From positions 5,567,001-5,631,000 of the forward strand of contig NZ_CP012382.1 of the NCBI RefSeq assembly GCF_001267885.1: a stretch of 64,000 nucleotides of DNA. The letters run 5' to 3'. Of this stretch, positions 19,131 through 31,618 are shown piece by piece. The notes beneath the pieces are model-generated. The model was not told the DNA's origin. It saw only the letters and a program-made list of their open reading frames with translations, and did not search any database. The number at the start of each line of letters is the position of its first letter. Positions within the stretch are counted from its first letter, which is position 1. Origin of the DNA: Streptomyces ambofaciens ATCC 23877 (GTDB lineage: Bacteria; Actinomycetota; Actinomycetes; Streptomycetales; Streptomycetaceae). The position numbers and the translations under genes were made by a program.

Positions 19131-22100
19131 ATGGACGAACGACCCGACGCGGCGGAGCCGCCGCCGGCGACCCTGGCGCACGACCACGACGGCGCACAGA
19201 CAGGGCCGACCCGCCCACCCCGGCGGCCACGGCGGTCAACGCGGCCCTCACCGGCGCAGGCGCAGCGGCCGCAGGAGGCAGATCCAGCCGGTCCACCGCG
19301 GCCCGCGCCCCACCGGAGCGGCGCGGAACAGGGGCCTGCGGTGAGCCCGCCGCCGTCCCCCATGCCCACGCTGGACGGACGGCTGCGGACGCAGCCCCCG
19401 CCCGGCCTGCTGCCGCCCCGGCCGTCCGCCACCGTCGGCCGGCCGGCCCTCGTCCGCCAGCTCGTGCTGGCCCTGGTCTGCGCGGCCTACGCCGTCGGGT
19501 CCGCGCTCGGCTGGGGTTCGGACCACGTCGCCAAGATCATGGGGGATTTCGGGCTGAGCGCCGCGTCCGCTTCCGGCCCGCGTGGCTGCTGTTCGCCCTC
19601 TCCTCGGCGATGGCGGCCCTGGGCAATCTGGTGTGGGGGTGGTACGAGGTCGTCCTGCGTCAGCCCGTGCCCAGCCCCAGCTACGCCGACCTGTTCTTCC
19701 TGTGCTTCGCGCCGCCCGCCATCGTGGGGCTGCTGGTGCTGGCCAAGCGGCCGGTCACGAAGGCCGGCTGGATCTGCCTGGGCCTGGACGCCTGGCTGAT
19801 CGGCGGCTCGCTGCTGACGCTGGCGTGGAGTCTGGCGCTCGCCCAGGCGGCGAAGGCCGGGGGCGGTACCAGCGTGGCGCACGGCGCGCTCTCGGTGGCG
19901 TACCCGCTGCTCGACATCGCCCTCGTCAGCATGGTGCTCGCCCTGCACTTCAGGCGGTCGCCCGTGGGCAGGTCGGCCATCAACACCGCCATCGGCGCGC
20001 TCGCCCTCACGGTGATGTGCGACGCCCTGTTCACCTCGCCGCTGATGCAGAGCAGCTACCGGTCCGGCCAGTTGCTCGACGCGGGCTGGTTTGCCGGGTC
20101 CCTGCTGCTCGCGTACGCCCCCTGGGCCGCGTCCAGGCGCGGCCGGACCGTGGGCGAGGAGGTGTCCGGCGGGCACACCCGCGTGGTGCGCGAGCACGTG
20201 CCCGGCCAGCGGGACACCGCCCACCACCCCCGCTCCGCCACCCACCAGCCGCCCGCGTCCGCCGCCGGTCCCGTGGCGGTGCCCGGGGCGACGTCCCCGC
20301 CCTCGCCGTCCGGCGGTGAGCGAGGCCGCTATCCGGCCGCCCGGCCCATCGCGGGCTCGCTGGCCGCACTCACGCCGTACCTCGCCGCCGCGGTCTGCAC
20401 CCTGGGCATCCTCTACAACGTGCTCAACGGGCGCAGCGTCGACCGCGTGGTGCTGCTGACCGGCGGCACCGTGGTGCTCGCGCTCGTCGTGCGCCAGGGC
20501 ATCATGCTGCTCGACAACATCACCCTCACCCAGGAACTGGCCCAGAAGGAGAACCACTTCCGCTCCCTGGTGCAGGGCTCCAGCGACGTCATCATGATCG
20601 CCGCGCCCAACGGCATCCTCCGCTACGTCTCGCCGGCCGCCGCCGGGGTCTACGGACGCCCCGCGGAAGAGCTCGTCGGCGGCGAACTGGCCGGGCTCAT
20701 CCACCCGGAGGACCTCGGCTGCGTGGTGCACGAGGTGCGCCGCTTCCTCGCCGCCAACCCGGTCGAGGAACCCACCACGCGTATCGAGTGCCGCTTCCGC
20801 TCCGGTGACGGCGGCTGGCTCAACGTCGAGTCCACCGTCAACCGCCACCACGGCGGCCTCATCTTCAACAGCCGGGACGTGACGGAGAGAGTGCGCCTGC
20901 AGGCGCAGCTCCAGCACAACGCCGAACACGACCCGCTGACCGACCTGCCCAACCGCGCCCTGTTCACCCGGCGCGTCCAGCAGGCCCTCTCCGGCCGCCG
21001 CGCCTCGGACCGGGGTGCCGCCCTGCGCGGTACGGCGGTGCTCTTCATCGACCTCGACGGCTTCAAGGCCGTCAACGACACCATCGGGCACCAGGCCGGG
21101 GACGAGCTGCTCGTCCAGGCGGCCCGCAGACTCCACGAGGCCGTCCGCAAGGGGGACACCGCCTCCCGGCTCGGCGGCGACGAGTTCGCGGCCCTGATCG
21201 TCGGCGACGGCGCCCGGGACCGCACCGCACGCGAGGGCCACATCCTGGAACTCGCCGACCGGCTGAGGCTGACCCTCTCGCAGCCCTACCTCATCGACGG
21301 CAACGATGTCCGTGTCAACGCCTCCATCGGTGTCGCCTTCGCCGAGCCGGGCCTCGGCGCGGGGGAACTGCTGCGCAACGCCGACCTCGCGATGTACCGC
21401 GCCAAGGCGGGCGGCAAGGGGCGCGTCGAGCTCTACCGACCGCAGATGCAGCAGGACGTCGTGCGCAAGGCCGAGCTGGCCACCCGCCTGCGGGCCGCGC
21501 TGCACGACGGCGAGTTCGCGCTGCTGCACCAACCGGTGGTCTCCCTGACGGACGGCCGGATCACATCGGTCTGCGCCCAGGCCCGCTGGCGCTCCTCGCA
21601 GGGAGTGCTGTTCACCCCCGCCGAGTTCCTGCGCGTGGCCGACGAGGGCGACAAGACGGCCGAACTGGACCGCTGGGTGCTCCAGGAGGCCGTCGAGCAG
21701 GCCGCCGACCGCGCGGCGGCCGGACTTCCGGTGGCGGTGGCCATACGCATCGGCGCCCGCAGGCTCCTGGACCGCTCCATGCCGCTCGGCTCCGTGGAGG
21801 CCCTGCTGACCCGGCACGGACTGCCTCCGGGCTCTCTTGTGATCGAGCTGTCGGACATTGATCCACGGGTCGGCCTGGACGAGCTGGACCGCAGGCTGAA
21901 CGCCCTGCGACGGGTGGGGGTGCGCATCGCCCTGGACGGCTTCGGTAGCGGCTACGCGGCGATCACCGCGCTCCGGCGCCTGCCCGTGGACATCCTCAAG
22001 CTCGACCGGGGCCTGGTCGAGGGTGTCGTCGAGTCGGCGCGGCTGCACAAGATCACCAGTGGTCTGCTGCGCATCGCCACCGACCTCGGGCTGAAGTCCG

Positions 22101-22357
22101 TGGCCGACGGGGTGGACCTGCCCGAGCAGATCGTCGCCCTGCGCGCGATGGGCTGCACGCACGGGCAGGGCATGGCGTTCTCCGGGCCGCTGGACGAGTA
22201 CCGGCTGCGCAGAGCGCTCGGCACCGGCCACTACCCGATGCCGCACGGGCCGGCCGAACCGGCCTTCGCGGGCGGGGTCACGTCGGGCATGCCGGCCGTT
22301 CTGGGTGGTGGCACGACCCTCCGCTCACATAATGAGACTCCCGTCCCACCCACTTGA
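19131..22357 (+). CDS. cdgF: PAS-GGDEF-EAL membrane protein with an internal frameshift (CdgF-like)
   Basis: Second c-di-GMP protein of the window, matching SCO5511 by position; the name CdgF is from memory of the Streptomyces c-di-GMP literature and less certain than the domains. The N-terminal portion (proline-rich stretch, then helix LVRQLVLALVCAAYAVGSAL) is in frame 3, whereas RFRPAWLLFALSSAMAALGN and everything after it is in frame 2. The switch lies near 19550-19580. After it come more membrane helices, a PAS domain (FRSLVQGSSDVIMIA to SRDVTERV), a GGDEF domain with intact LGGDEF at 21169-21186, and an EAL domain in which the EAL triplet is AQA (21575-21583) and DDFGTGYSS is replaced by LDGFGSGYAA. 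The start is uncertain: ATG 19131, 19086 and 19059 are all in the N-terminal frame. Confidence 0.75.
19545..19590 (+). other. Frameshift site in the cdgF-like gene
   Basis: Codons with high third-position GC run in frame 3 up to about GFGLSAAS, then frame 3 loses codon bias and turns into Cys/Arg/Pro-rich sequence, while frame 2 becomes a normal membrane protein at RRVRFRPAWLL. The frame change corresponds to a missing number of bases of the type 3n+1. It could be a real mutation, a small deletion, or a sequencing error in GC-rich DNA. Confidence 0.75.
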
Positions 22358-22366
22358 CAGTGGGTG
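22347..22366 (+). other. Inverted repeat at the end of cdgF and start of the ilvB leader
   Basis: CACCCAC at 22347-22353 and GTGGGTG at 22360-22366 form a perfect 7-bp stem around TTGACA. It overlaps the cdgF stop codon and lies just before the ilvB leader ORF. It may be the cdgF terminator or an operator. A CATAAT hexamer at 22328-22333, inside the end of cdgF, is a candidate -10 box for the ilv transcript, though no good -35 is seen. Confidence 0.45.
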
Positions 22367-22390
22367 CGTGCCGGGGGGAGGGTCAGTGCC

Positions 22391-22432
22391 ATGCGCACCC
22401 GAATTCTCGTACTTGGAAAGCGCGTCGGCTGA
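22391..22432 (+). CDS. ilvB leader peptide (attenuation), 13 codons
   Basis: Reads MRTRILVLGKRVG and stops. Its ATG follows GGGGGGAGGG at good distance. The core codons are ATT CTC GTA CTT, so Ile, Leu, Val, Leu in a row, and most of them (also CGA and GGA) are rare in this genome. It is followed 53 bases later by a T-tailed hairpin and then by ilvB. This is the arrangement of ribosome-mediated attenuation described for ilvB operons of other actinobacteria: scarce branched-chain aminoacyl-tRNA stalls the ribosome and prevents the terminator. The ORF, codons and hairpin are seen; the mechanism is inferred. Confidence 0.85.
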   Translation: MRTRILVLGKRVG

Positions 22433-22485
22433 GCTGGTGATGTCCGGACCGATTCGGACTCCCAGCGACCCACACCCGGCGCGCT

Positions 22486-22519
22486 CCCCTCGCTTGCCTT
22501 ATGGCACGAGGGGTTTTTT
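22486..22519 (+). terminator. Attenuator terminator upstream of ilvB
   Basis: CCCCTCG at 22486-22492 pairs with CGAGGGG at 22507-22513, with an inner TGCC-TTAT-GGCA hairpin and a two-base bulge, and is followed by six T residues at 22514-22519. A genuine T tract is rare in this GC-rich genome. It lies between the leader peptide and ilvB. Confidence 0.85.
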
Positions 22520-22612
22520 GTTGCACCAGCGCCGCCGGGCGACAGCCACGCACCGCCCGAAACCCCGCAGAACCTCAGCATCACCACCCTCAGCATCGAG
22601 AAGAGAATGCCG

Positions 22613-26118
<3,506 letters not shown>

Positions 26119-26128
26119 GCCGCCCGCC

Positions 26129-26163
26129 CGAAGGGGCCGGAGCATCCCGCTCCGGCCCCTTCG
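26129..26163 (+). terminator. Terminator after ilvC
   Basis: CGAAGGGGCCGGAGC at 26129-26143 pairs perfectly with GCTCCGGCCCCTTCG at 26149-26163 (15 bp) around ATCCC. It ends the ilvBNC block. The 222 bases from here to serA hold no visible gene. Confidence 0.85.
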
Positions 26164-26385
26164 GCGAACCCGGGGTAACGTCGTGCACGACGGCGTTGTC
26201 CACCCCGTCCAGCCACGGACGGGTGATCCTTCCGAAGAGGCGCAGGACGACCCCCGTCACGCCACTAGACTTCTGCCCAACATACGCGTCAGGCCCACAG
26301 CGTCGTGCGTCTTCCACGCGGTAGCCAACCTCCACCGCCTGCGGCCGTCGGGACGGCCGTCCGCATTGGACTTGTGAGGACTCAC

Positions 26386-27975
26386 GTGAGCTCGAAACCC
26401 GTCGTACTCATCGCTGAAGAGCTGTCGCCCGCGACCGTGGACGCGCTTGGCCCCGACTTCGAGATCCGCCAGTGCAACGGCGCGGACCGGGCCGAACTGC
26501 TCCCCGCCATCGCCGACGTGGACGCGATCCTGGTCCGCTCCGCGACCAAGGTCGACGCCGAGGCCATCGCCGCCGCGAAGAAGCTCAAGGTCGTCGCCCG
26601 CGCCGGTGTCGGTCTGGACAACGTGGACGTCTCCGCCGCCACCAAGGCCGGCGTGATGGTGGTCAACGCCCCGACCTCCAACATCGTGACCGCCGCCGAG
26701 CTGGCCTGCGGTCTCCTCGTCGCCACCGCCCGCAACATCCCGCAGGCCAACGCCGCGCTGAAGAACGGCGAGTGGAAGCGCAGCAAGTACACCGGTGTCG
26801 AGCTGGCCGAGAAGACCCTCGGTGTCGTGGGCCTCGGCCGCATCGGCGCCCTCGTCGCGCAGCGCATGTCGGCCTTCGGCATGAAGGTCGTCGCCTACGA
26901 CCCCTACGTGCAGCCCGCGCGGGCCGCGCAGATGGGCGTCAAGGTCCTGTCGCTGGACGAGCTGCTCGAGGTCTCCGACTTCATCACCGTCCACCTCCCC
27001 AAGACCCCCGAGACCCTCGGCCTGATCGGCGACGAGGCGCTGCGCAAGGTCAAGCCGAGCGTCCGCATCGTCAACGCCGCGCGCGGCGGCATCGTCGACG
27101 AGGAGGCGCTGTACTCGGCGCTCAAGGAGGGCCGCGTCGCCGGCGCGGGCCTGGACGTGTACGCCAAGGAGCCGTGCACCGACTCCCCGCTGTTCGAGTT
27201 CGACCAGGTCGTCTGCACCCCGCACCTCGGTGCCTCCACCGACGAGGCCCAGGAGAAGGCCGGCATCGCCGTCGCCAAGTCGGTGCGCCTCGCCCTCGCC
27301 GGTGAGCTGGTCCCCGACGCGGTGAACGTCCAGGGCGGCGTCATCGCCGAGGACGTCAAGCCCGGCCTGCCGCTCGCCGAGCGCCTCGGCCGCATCTTCA
27401 CCGCGCTCGCCGGTGAGGTCGCCGTCCGCCTCGACGTCGAGGTCTACGGCGAGATCACCCAGCACGACGTGAAGGTGCTGGAGCTCTCCGCCCTCAAGGG
27501 CGTCTTCGAGGACGTCGTCGACGAGACCGTGTCCTACGTCAACGCCCCGCTCTTCGCCCAGGAGCGCGGTGTGGAGGTCCGGCTGACCACCAGCTCGGAG
27601 TCGCCGGAGCACCGCAACGTCGTCACGGTCCGCGGCACCCTCTCGGACGGCGAGGAGGTGTCGGTCTCCGGCACGCTGGCCGGCCCGAAGCACCTCCAGA
27701 AGATCGTCGCAGTCGGCGAGTACGACGTCGACCTCGCCCTCGCCGACCACATGCTGGTCCTGCGCTACGAGGACCGTCCCGGCGTCGTCGGCACCGTCGG
27801 CCGCGTCATCGGCGAGGCCGGTATCAACATCGCCGGCATGCAGGTCGCCCGCGCGACGGTGGGCGGCGAGGCGCTGGCCGTGCTGACCGTCGACGACACC
27901 GTGCCCGCCGGGGTGCTGGCCGAGGTCGCGGCGGAGATCGGGGCCACGTCGGCCCGGTCGGTGAACCTGGTCTGA
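26386..27975 (+). CDS. serA: D-3-phosphoglycerate dehydrogenase, long form with ACT domain
   Basis: First enzyme of the phosphorylated serine pathway. The 529 residues contain the substrate-binding halves, the Rossmann motif GLGRIG at 149-154, the NAARGGIVDEEAL segment, the catalytic histidine in CTPHLGAST, an intervening ASB-type domain and a C-terminal ACT domain (LVLRYEDRPGVVGTVGRVIG) typical of serine-inhibited actinobacterial SerA. GTG at 26386 has GAGGA five bases upstream; longer frames back to 26305 lack this. It has its own upstream region after the ilvC terminator. Confidence 0.96.
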   Translation: MSSKPVVLIAEELSPATVDALGPDFEIRQCNGADRAELLPAIADVDAILVRSATKVDAEAIAAAKKLKVVARAGVGLDNVDVSAATKAGVMVVNAPTSNIVTAAELACGLLVATARNIPQANAALKNGEWKRSKYTGVELAEKTLGVVGLGRIGALVAQRMSAFGMKVVAYDPYVQPARAAQMGVKVLSLDELLEVSDFITVHLPKTPETLGLIGDEALRKVKPSVRIVNAARGGIVDEEALYSALKEGRVAGAGLDVYAKEPCTDSPLFEFDQVVCTPHLGASTDEAQEKAGIAVAKSVRLALAGELVPDAVNVQGGVIAEDVKPGLPLAERLGRIFTALAGEVAVRLDVEVYGEITQHDVKVLELSALKGVFEDVVDETVSYVNAPLFAQERGVEVRLTTSSESPEHRNVVTVRGTLSDGEEVSVSGTLAGPKHLQKIVAVGEYDVDLALADHMLVLRYEDRPGVVGTVGRVIGEAGINIAGMQVARATVGGEALAVLTVDDTVPAGVLAEVAAEIGATSARSVNLV

Positions 27976-27983
27976 CGTGACCC

Positions 27984-28023
27984 GGGGGCTCGGGCCCCCG
28001 AACTCCCGTTCGCTCCGAACGGG
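27984..28023. terminator. Double hairpin between convergent serA and MFS gene
   Basis: GGGGGC at 27984-27989 pairs with GCCCCC at 27994-27999 around TCGG, and CCCGTTCG at 28005-28012 pairs with CGAACGGG at 28016-28023. Both arms are symmetrical, so it can serve both converging transcripts. Confidence 0.7.
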
Positions 28024-28030
28024 TTCGTCC

Positions 28031-29584
28031 TCACACGCCGGACGGGCTGGGATGTCCAGCCTGTCCGGCGTTCTCCGTTTCCACGGCCGCGTCCTGGCGG
28101 ACCCGGATGTGCCGCAGTCCGGCCGCCGCCACCCCGGCCGCCGCGACGAGCAGCAACGCCGCGGCGACCGCGGCGCCCCGCATGCCGTCGGTGAACGCCT
28201 CCCGGGCCGCCGCCGCCAGGGCGTCCCCCGCGCGCCCCGGCGACTCGGCCGCCACGGCCAGCGCGCCGCCCAGGGTCTCCTGCGCCGGAGCGGGGGCGTT
28301 CGACGGCATGCCGTGGCGGTAGAGGGCCGTGCCGATGGAACCGAGGGCGGCCATGCCCAGGGCGCCGCCGAACTCGGTGCCCGTCTCCAGCAGTGAGGAC
28401 GCGGACCCGGCCTTCTCGACCGGGGCCGAACCCAGGGCCAGGTCGGTGAGCTGGGACATCACGATGACGATGCCGGCGGCCAGGACACCGCACGCCGCCA
28501 GCACCACCCACAGCGAGTCCGTGCCGGCCAGAGCCAGCAGCCCGTAGCCGGCCGCCGCGATGAGGAAGCCGGCCGTCACCACGTGCGCGCGCTCGACGCC
28601 CCGCTGGACCAACTGGGCGGCGACGGGCGCGGCGACGCCGATGAGCACCGACGGCAGCAGGCTCCACAGCGCGGCTTCCAGCGAGCTCTTGCCCAGGACC
28701 GACTGCAGGTACTGGGTGGTGAAGAACGCCGAGCCCATCATGCCGAGGGCCGACACGGTGTTGAGGACGAGCGCCGGGGTGAAGCCGTGCCCGCGGAAGA
28801 GGGCCGGGGAGATCATCGGCGAGGCCGAAGTGCGCTGACGCTGCACGAAGAGCGCGGCGAACAGCAGGCCGACGGTGATCGAGACGACGTAGCGGACGTT
28901 CCAGCCCTCGGCGGCCAGTTCCTTCAGGCCGTAGATCACGGGCAGGACCGCCACCAGCGACAGGGGGACGCTCAGCAGGTCGAAGCGGCCGGGGGAGGGG
29001 TTCTTCGACTCGGGGAGCAGCAGCGGGCCGAGGACCAGCAGCAGCGCCATCGCGGGCAGGTTGACCAGGAAGACGGAGCCCCACCAGAAGTGCTCGACGA
29101 GCACGCCGCTCATCACCGAGCCCAGGGCGATCCCGGCCGTCATCACCCCGGACCACAGCCCGATCGCCTTGGCCCGCTGGGCGGGGTCGGTGAACATCGT
29201 GCGGACGAGCGCCATCGTGGTCGGCATCAGCGTCGCACCGCCGATGCCGAGGAGCGCGCGGGCCGCGATCAGGGCCTCGGCGCTGTGCGCGTAGGCCGCG
29301 CCCAGCGAGGCGGTGCCGAAGGCCGCCGCACCGACGAGGAGCAGCCTGCGCCGGCCGATGCGGTCGCCCAGCGCACCCATCGTCATCAGCAGGCCGGCGA
29401 GGACGAAGCCGTAGATGTCGAAGATCCACAGCTGCTGGGTGCCGCTCGGTTCCAGGTCCGCGCTGATCTCCGGGATCGCGAAGTAGAGGACGGAGACGTC
29501 CATCGAGACCAGGAGGAGCGGAAGCATCAGGACGGTCAGCGCCGTCCACTCGCGGCGGCCTGCGCGAGCCGGGTTCGTTGTCAT
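28031..29584 (-). CDS. DHA2-type multidrug efflux MFS transporter (EmrB/QacA family)
   Basis: Proton-driven exporter in the cytoplasmic membrane, about 517 residues with 14 predicted helices. Family motifs include the acid in helix 1 (LLVSMDVSVLYFAIPEI), motif A GALGDRIGRRRLLLVGA between helices 2 and 3 and motif C GIALGSVMSGVLVEHF in helix 5. ATG 29584 is used; a GTG at 29602 is also in frame. It is divergent from a TetR gene, with a palindrome at 29607-29633 between them, so drug-inducible repression is likely. Substrate unknown. Confidence 0.92.
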   Translation of the reverse strand: MTTNPARAGRREWTALTVLMLPLLLVSMDVSVLYFAIPEISADLEPSGTQQLWIFDIYGFVLAGLLMTMGALGDRIGRRRLLLVGAAAFGTASLGAAYAHSAEALIAARALLGIGGATLMPTTMALVRTMFTDPAQRAKAIGLWSGVMTAGIALGSVMSGVLVEHFWWGSVFLVNLPAMALLLVLGPLLLPESKNPSPGRFDLLSVPLSLVAVLPVIYGLKELAAEGWNVRYVVSITVGLLFAALFVQRQRTSASPMISPALFRGHGFTPALVLNTVSALGMMGSAFFTTQYLQSVLGKSSLEAALWSLLPSVLIGVAAPVAAQLVQRGVERAHVVTAGFLIAAAGYGLLALAGTDSLWVVLAACGVLAAGIVIVMSQLTDLALGSAPVEKAGSASSLLETGTEFGGALGMAALGSIGTALYRHGMPSNAPAPAQETLGGALAVAAESPGRAGDALAAAAREAFTDGMRGAAVAAALLLVAAAGVAAAGLRHIRVRQDAAVETENAGQAGHPSPSGV

Positions 29585-29606
29585 GGCGGTGACTGTACGC
29601 ACGTCT

Positions 29607-29633
29607 TATACGGGTGTCTAGTACGCACGTATA
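29607..29633. promoter_or_regulatory. Probable TetR operator between exporter and regulator
   Basis: Left arm TATACGGGTGT (29607-29617) and right arm ACGCACGTATA (29623-29633) match as an inverted repeat at 9 of 11 positions around CTAGT. The decamer GTACGCACGT also occurs twice, at 29595-29604 and 29621-29630. It lies in the 84-base gap between divergent genes, as expected for an autoregulated TetR site. Confidence 0.7.
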
Positions 29634-29656
29634 GGACGGTTGTATGGATCGAGGGG

Positions 29657-29662
29657 TAGGGT
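29657..29662 (+). promoter_or_regulatory. Candidate -10 box of the tetR gene (leaderless start)
   Basis: TAGGGT ends six bases before the ATG at 29669. That spacing puts transcription start at or next to the A of the start codon, and no ribosome binding site is visible, so the message is probably leaderless. The operator lies just upstream, over the expected -35 region. Confidence 0.5.
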
Positions 29663-29668
29663 GACGCC

Positions 29669-30259
29669 ATGGGACACCGTGAGGATCTGCTCGACGGCGC
29701 GAAGCGCTGTCTGCTCGCCAAGGGGTTCGCGCGCACGACCGCCCGCGACATCGTCAGGGAGTCGGGGACCAACCTGGCGTCCATCGGGTACCACTACGGC
29801 TCCAAGGACGCGCTGCTCGCGCAGGCCTACGTGGCGCTGGTCGAGGGGATGGGCGACTCCTTCGAGGGGGACGGGACCGCGCGCAGCACCACCGCGCCCG
29901 GCTCGACCGAGCGGTTCCGGGAGGTGTGGGCCAACATCATCGGGACCATGCGGGAGCCGGGCTCGATCTGGCGGCTCAGCATGGAGGCCCTGGTCATGGG
30001 CGACCGGATGCCCGAGGTGCGCGACCATCTGGCGCGGGCCCAGCGGGAAGCGGGGCGCGGTCTCGTTCCCCTACTCATGGGCGGGCGCGAGGAGGACGTC
30101 TCCGACGAGACGGCGGACACGGTCGGCATGTTCTACGTGACCCTGATGACGGGCCTCATCGCGCAGTGGACCTTCGACCCGAAGAGCGCGCCGGAGGCCG
30201 GAGCCCTGGCCGAGGGCCTGCGCCGGGTGGTCGAGGCCGCTACAGGCGGTGCGCCTTGA
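29669..30259 (+). CDS. TetR family repressor of the divergent MFS exporter
   Basis: A 196-residue regulator. The N-terminal helix-turn-helix reads [32 protein letters not shown], followed by an all-helical ligand domain. Its gene starts 85 bases from the divergent DHA2 exporter, with a palindromic site between them. The inferred role is repression of the exporter and of itself until a drug binds. The last 20 bases overlap the convergent PucR gene tail to tail. Confidence 0.92.
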   Translation: MGHREDLLDGAKRCLLAKGFARTTARDIVRESGTNLASIGYHYGSKDALLAQAYVALVEGMGDSFEGDGTARSTTAPGSTERFREVWANIIGTMREPGSIWRLSMEALVMGDRMPEVRDHLARAQREAGRGLVPLLMGGREEDVSDETADTVGMFYVTLMTGLIAQWTFDPKSAPEAGALAEGLRRVVEAATGGAP

Positions 30260-31475
30260 GCGCCATGTGCAGCAGCAGCCGGTCCTCTCCGTCGTCCAGG
30301 TCGAGACCTGTGAGCTGCTCGACGCGGGAGAGGCGGTAGTACAGCGTCTGCCGGTGGATGCCGAGCTCCGCGGCGGTGCGGCCGGCCTGCCCCGCGCAGT
30401 CGAGGTAGACCACGGCGGTGCGGACCAGCTCGCGGTGGGCGGGGGCGAGCAGCACCCGCACGGCGGGGTCCTGCGCGGCGTGCTCGGGCAGTGCGGTCAG
30501 CAGGCGGAACGCCCCGATGGACGTCCACTCGGCGACCGGCCCGAACCGGCTCTCGGCGCGCGCCGCCCGGGCCGCGGCCGACGCCTCCCGCCAGGCGGCC
30601 CCCAGCTCGGCCAGCCCGGTCCGCGGAGCCGAGACCCCCGCCGCCGGGGCCGTGGCGCCGGCGCCCGCCCGCTCCAGCAGCCGTCCCGCCGCCGAGGTCG
30701 CCGGGCTCGTGACGTCCGCCGAGCGCAGCCGGACCAGCAGCGCCAGCGACTGGCCCGACGCCCCCCACGGCACGGTGCACAGCGCCGTCGCCCCCGGCAC
30801 CGTGCGGACCGAGGGCGCGTCGTCGGGGTCGGCCGACGGCCAGGGGGCCACGCACACCACCGCGTGCGAGGTGTGCGCGCGCGAGCCGAGGGCGGTGCGC
30901 AGTTCGGCCACGGCCATGTCCCGCTGCCAGTCGCGGTCGGCGGTCAGTACCGCCCGCAGCTCCCGGCTGAGGTCCGCCCCGTGCTGCGCCTCGTCCGCGA
31001 GCAGCGCGCCGATCCGGACGGTGACCGCCATGGCGGCCGTCAGCTGCCGCTCGGTCGGACCCGGTTCGGTGTCCAGGAGCCACACGTACCCGAGAACGAC
31101 GCCCCGGTGCCGTACCGGCAGGCAGGTGCGCCCCCGGTACACCCCCGCCTCCGGCGTCGGCGGGATCCGGACCGGCCCGGTCGCGCGGGTGATGCCGAAG
31201 CCCTCGAACCAGGCCCGGACGGCCGCGGTGGAGCGCCGGGTCAGGATCGAGCGGGTGCGCACCGGGTCCAGGGCGGACGGATCGAGGTCGCCCTCGCTGT
31301 CGTACGCGCCGAAGGCGATCAGTTCGAAGTCGCGGTTCTCCAGGGTCGCCGGCGCGCCCAGCAGCTCGGAGATCTCGTCGACCAGCTCCTGATAGTCACC
31401 ACTGGTACCTCCCGAACCTCTGGAATCCGACGTCACCCGGGCATTCTGCCGCATTTGCGCGCGCCCTTCATACAT
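30240..31475 (-). CDS. PucR family transcriptional regulator, probable proline catabolism regulator
   Basis: About 411 residues. The N-terminal half resembles a sensory domain, with a GGDEF-like central region typical of the family, and the C-terminus carries the PucR helix-turn-helix: [20 protein letters not shown] then [18 protein letters not shown]. It is divergent from the proline dehydrogenase gene, and PutR of Bacillus subtilis, which activates proline use, belongs to the same family, so control of the two downstream catabolic genes is a reasonable inference. The start is uncertain: ATG 31475, ATG 31454 and GTG 31436 are in frame and none has a clear ribosome binding site. Confidence 0.85.
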   Translation of the reverse strand: MYEGRAQMRQNARVTSDSRGSGGTSGDYQELVDEISELLGAPATLENRDFELIAFGAYDSEGDLDPSALDPVRTRSILTRRSTAAVRAWFEGFGITRATGPVRIPPTPEAGVYRGRTCLPVRHRGVVLGYVWLLDTEPGPTERQLTAAMAVTVRIGALLADEAQHGADLSRELRAVLTADRDWQRDMAVAELRTALGSRAHTSHAVVCVAPWPSADPDDAPSVRTVPGATALCTVPWGASGQSLALLVRLRSADVTSPATSAAGRLLERAGAGATAPAAGVSAPRTGLAELGAAWREASAAARAARAESRFGPVAEWTSIGAFRLLTALPEHAAQDPAVRVLLAPAHRELVRTAVVYLDCAGQAGRTAAELGIHRQTLYYRLSRVEQLTGLDLDDGEDRLLLHMALKAHRL

Positions 31476-31618
31476 CTGTCTGAGATCCGCGGCACGGATG
31501 CGTGACAGCTGTCGATGGCCGACGATCGGGGGGATCCTTAGATTTCACGGTGGTTCTCCGTGCCGTCCCCCGTTCGTCGGGCGGCGGCCTCGTGTTGGTC
31601 GGTAAGTGGAGGTGCCCC

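Noticed and set aside
19028..19560. Frame-2 extension upstream of the cdgF frameshift
   Set aside because: Arg/Ala/Gly/Pro-rich without membrane helix, while frame 3 carries the expected helix and codon bias.
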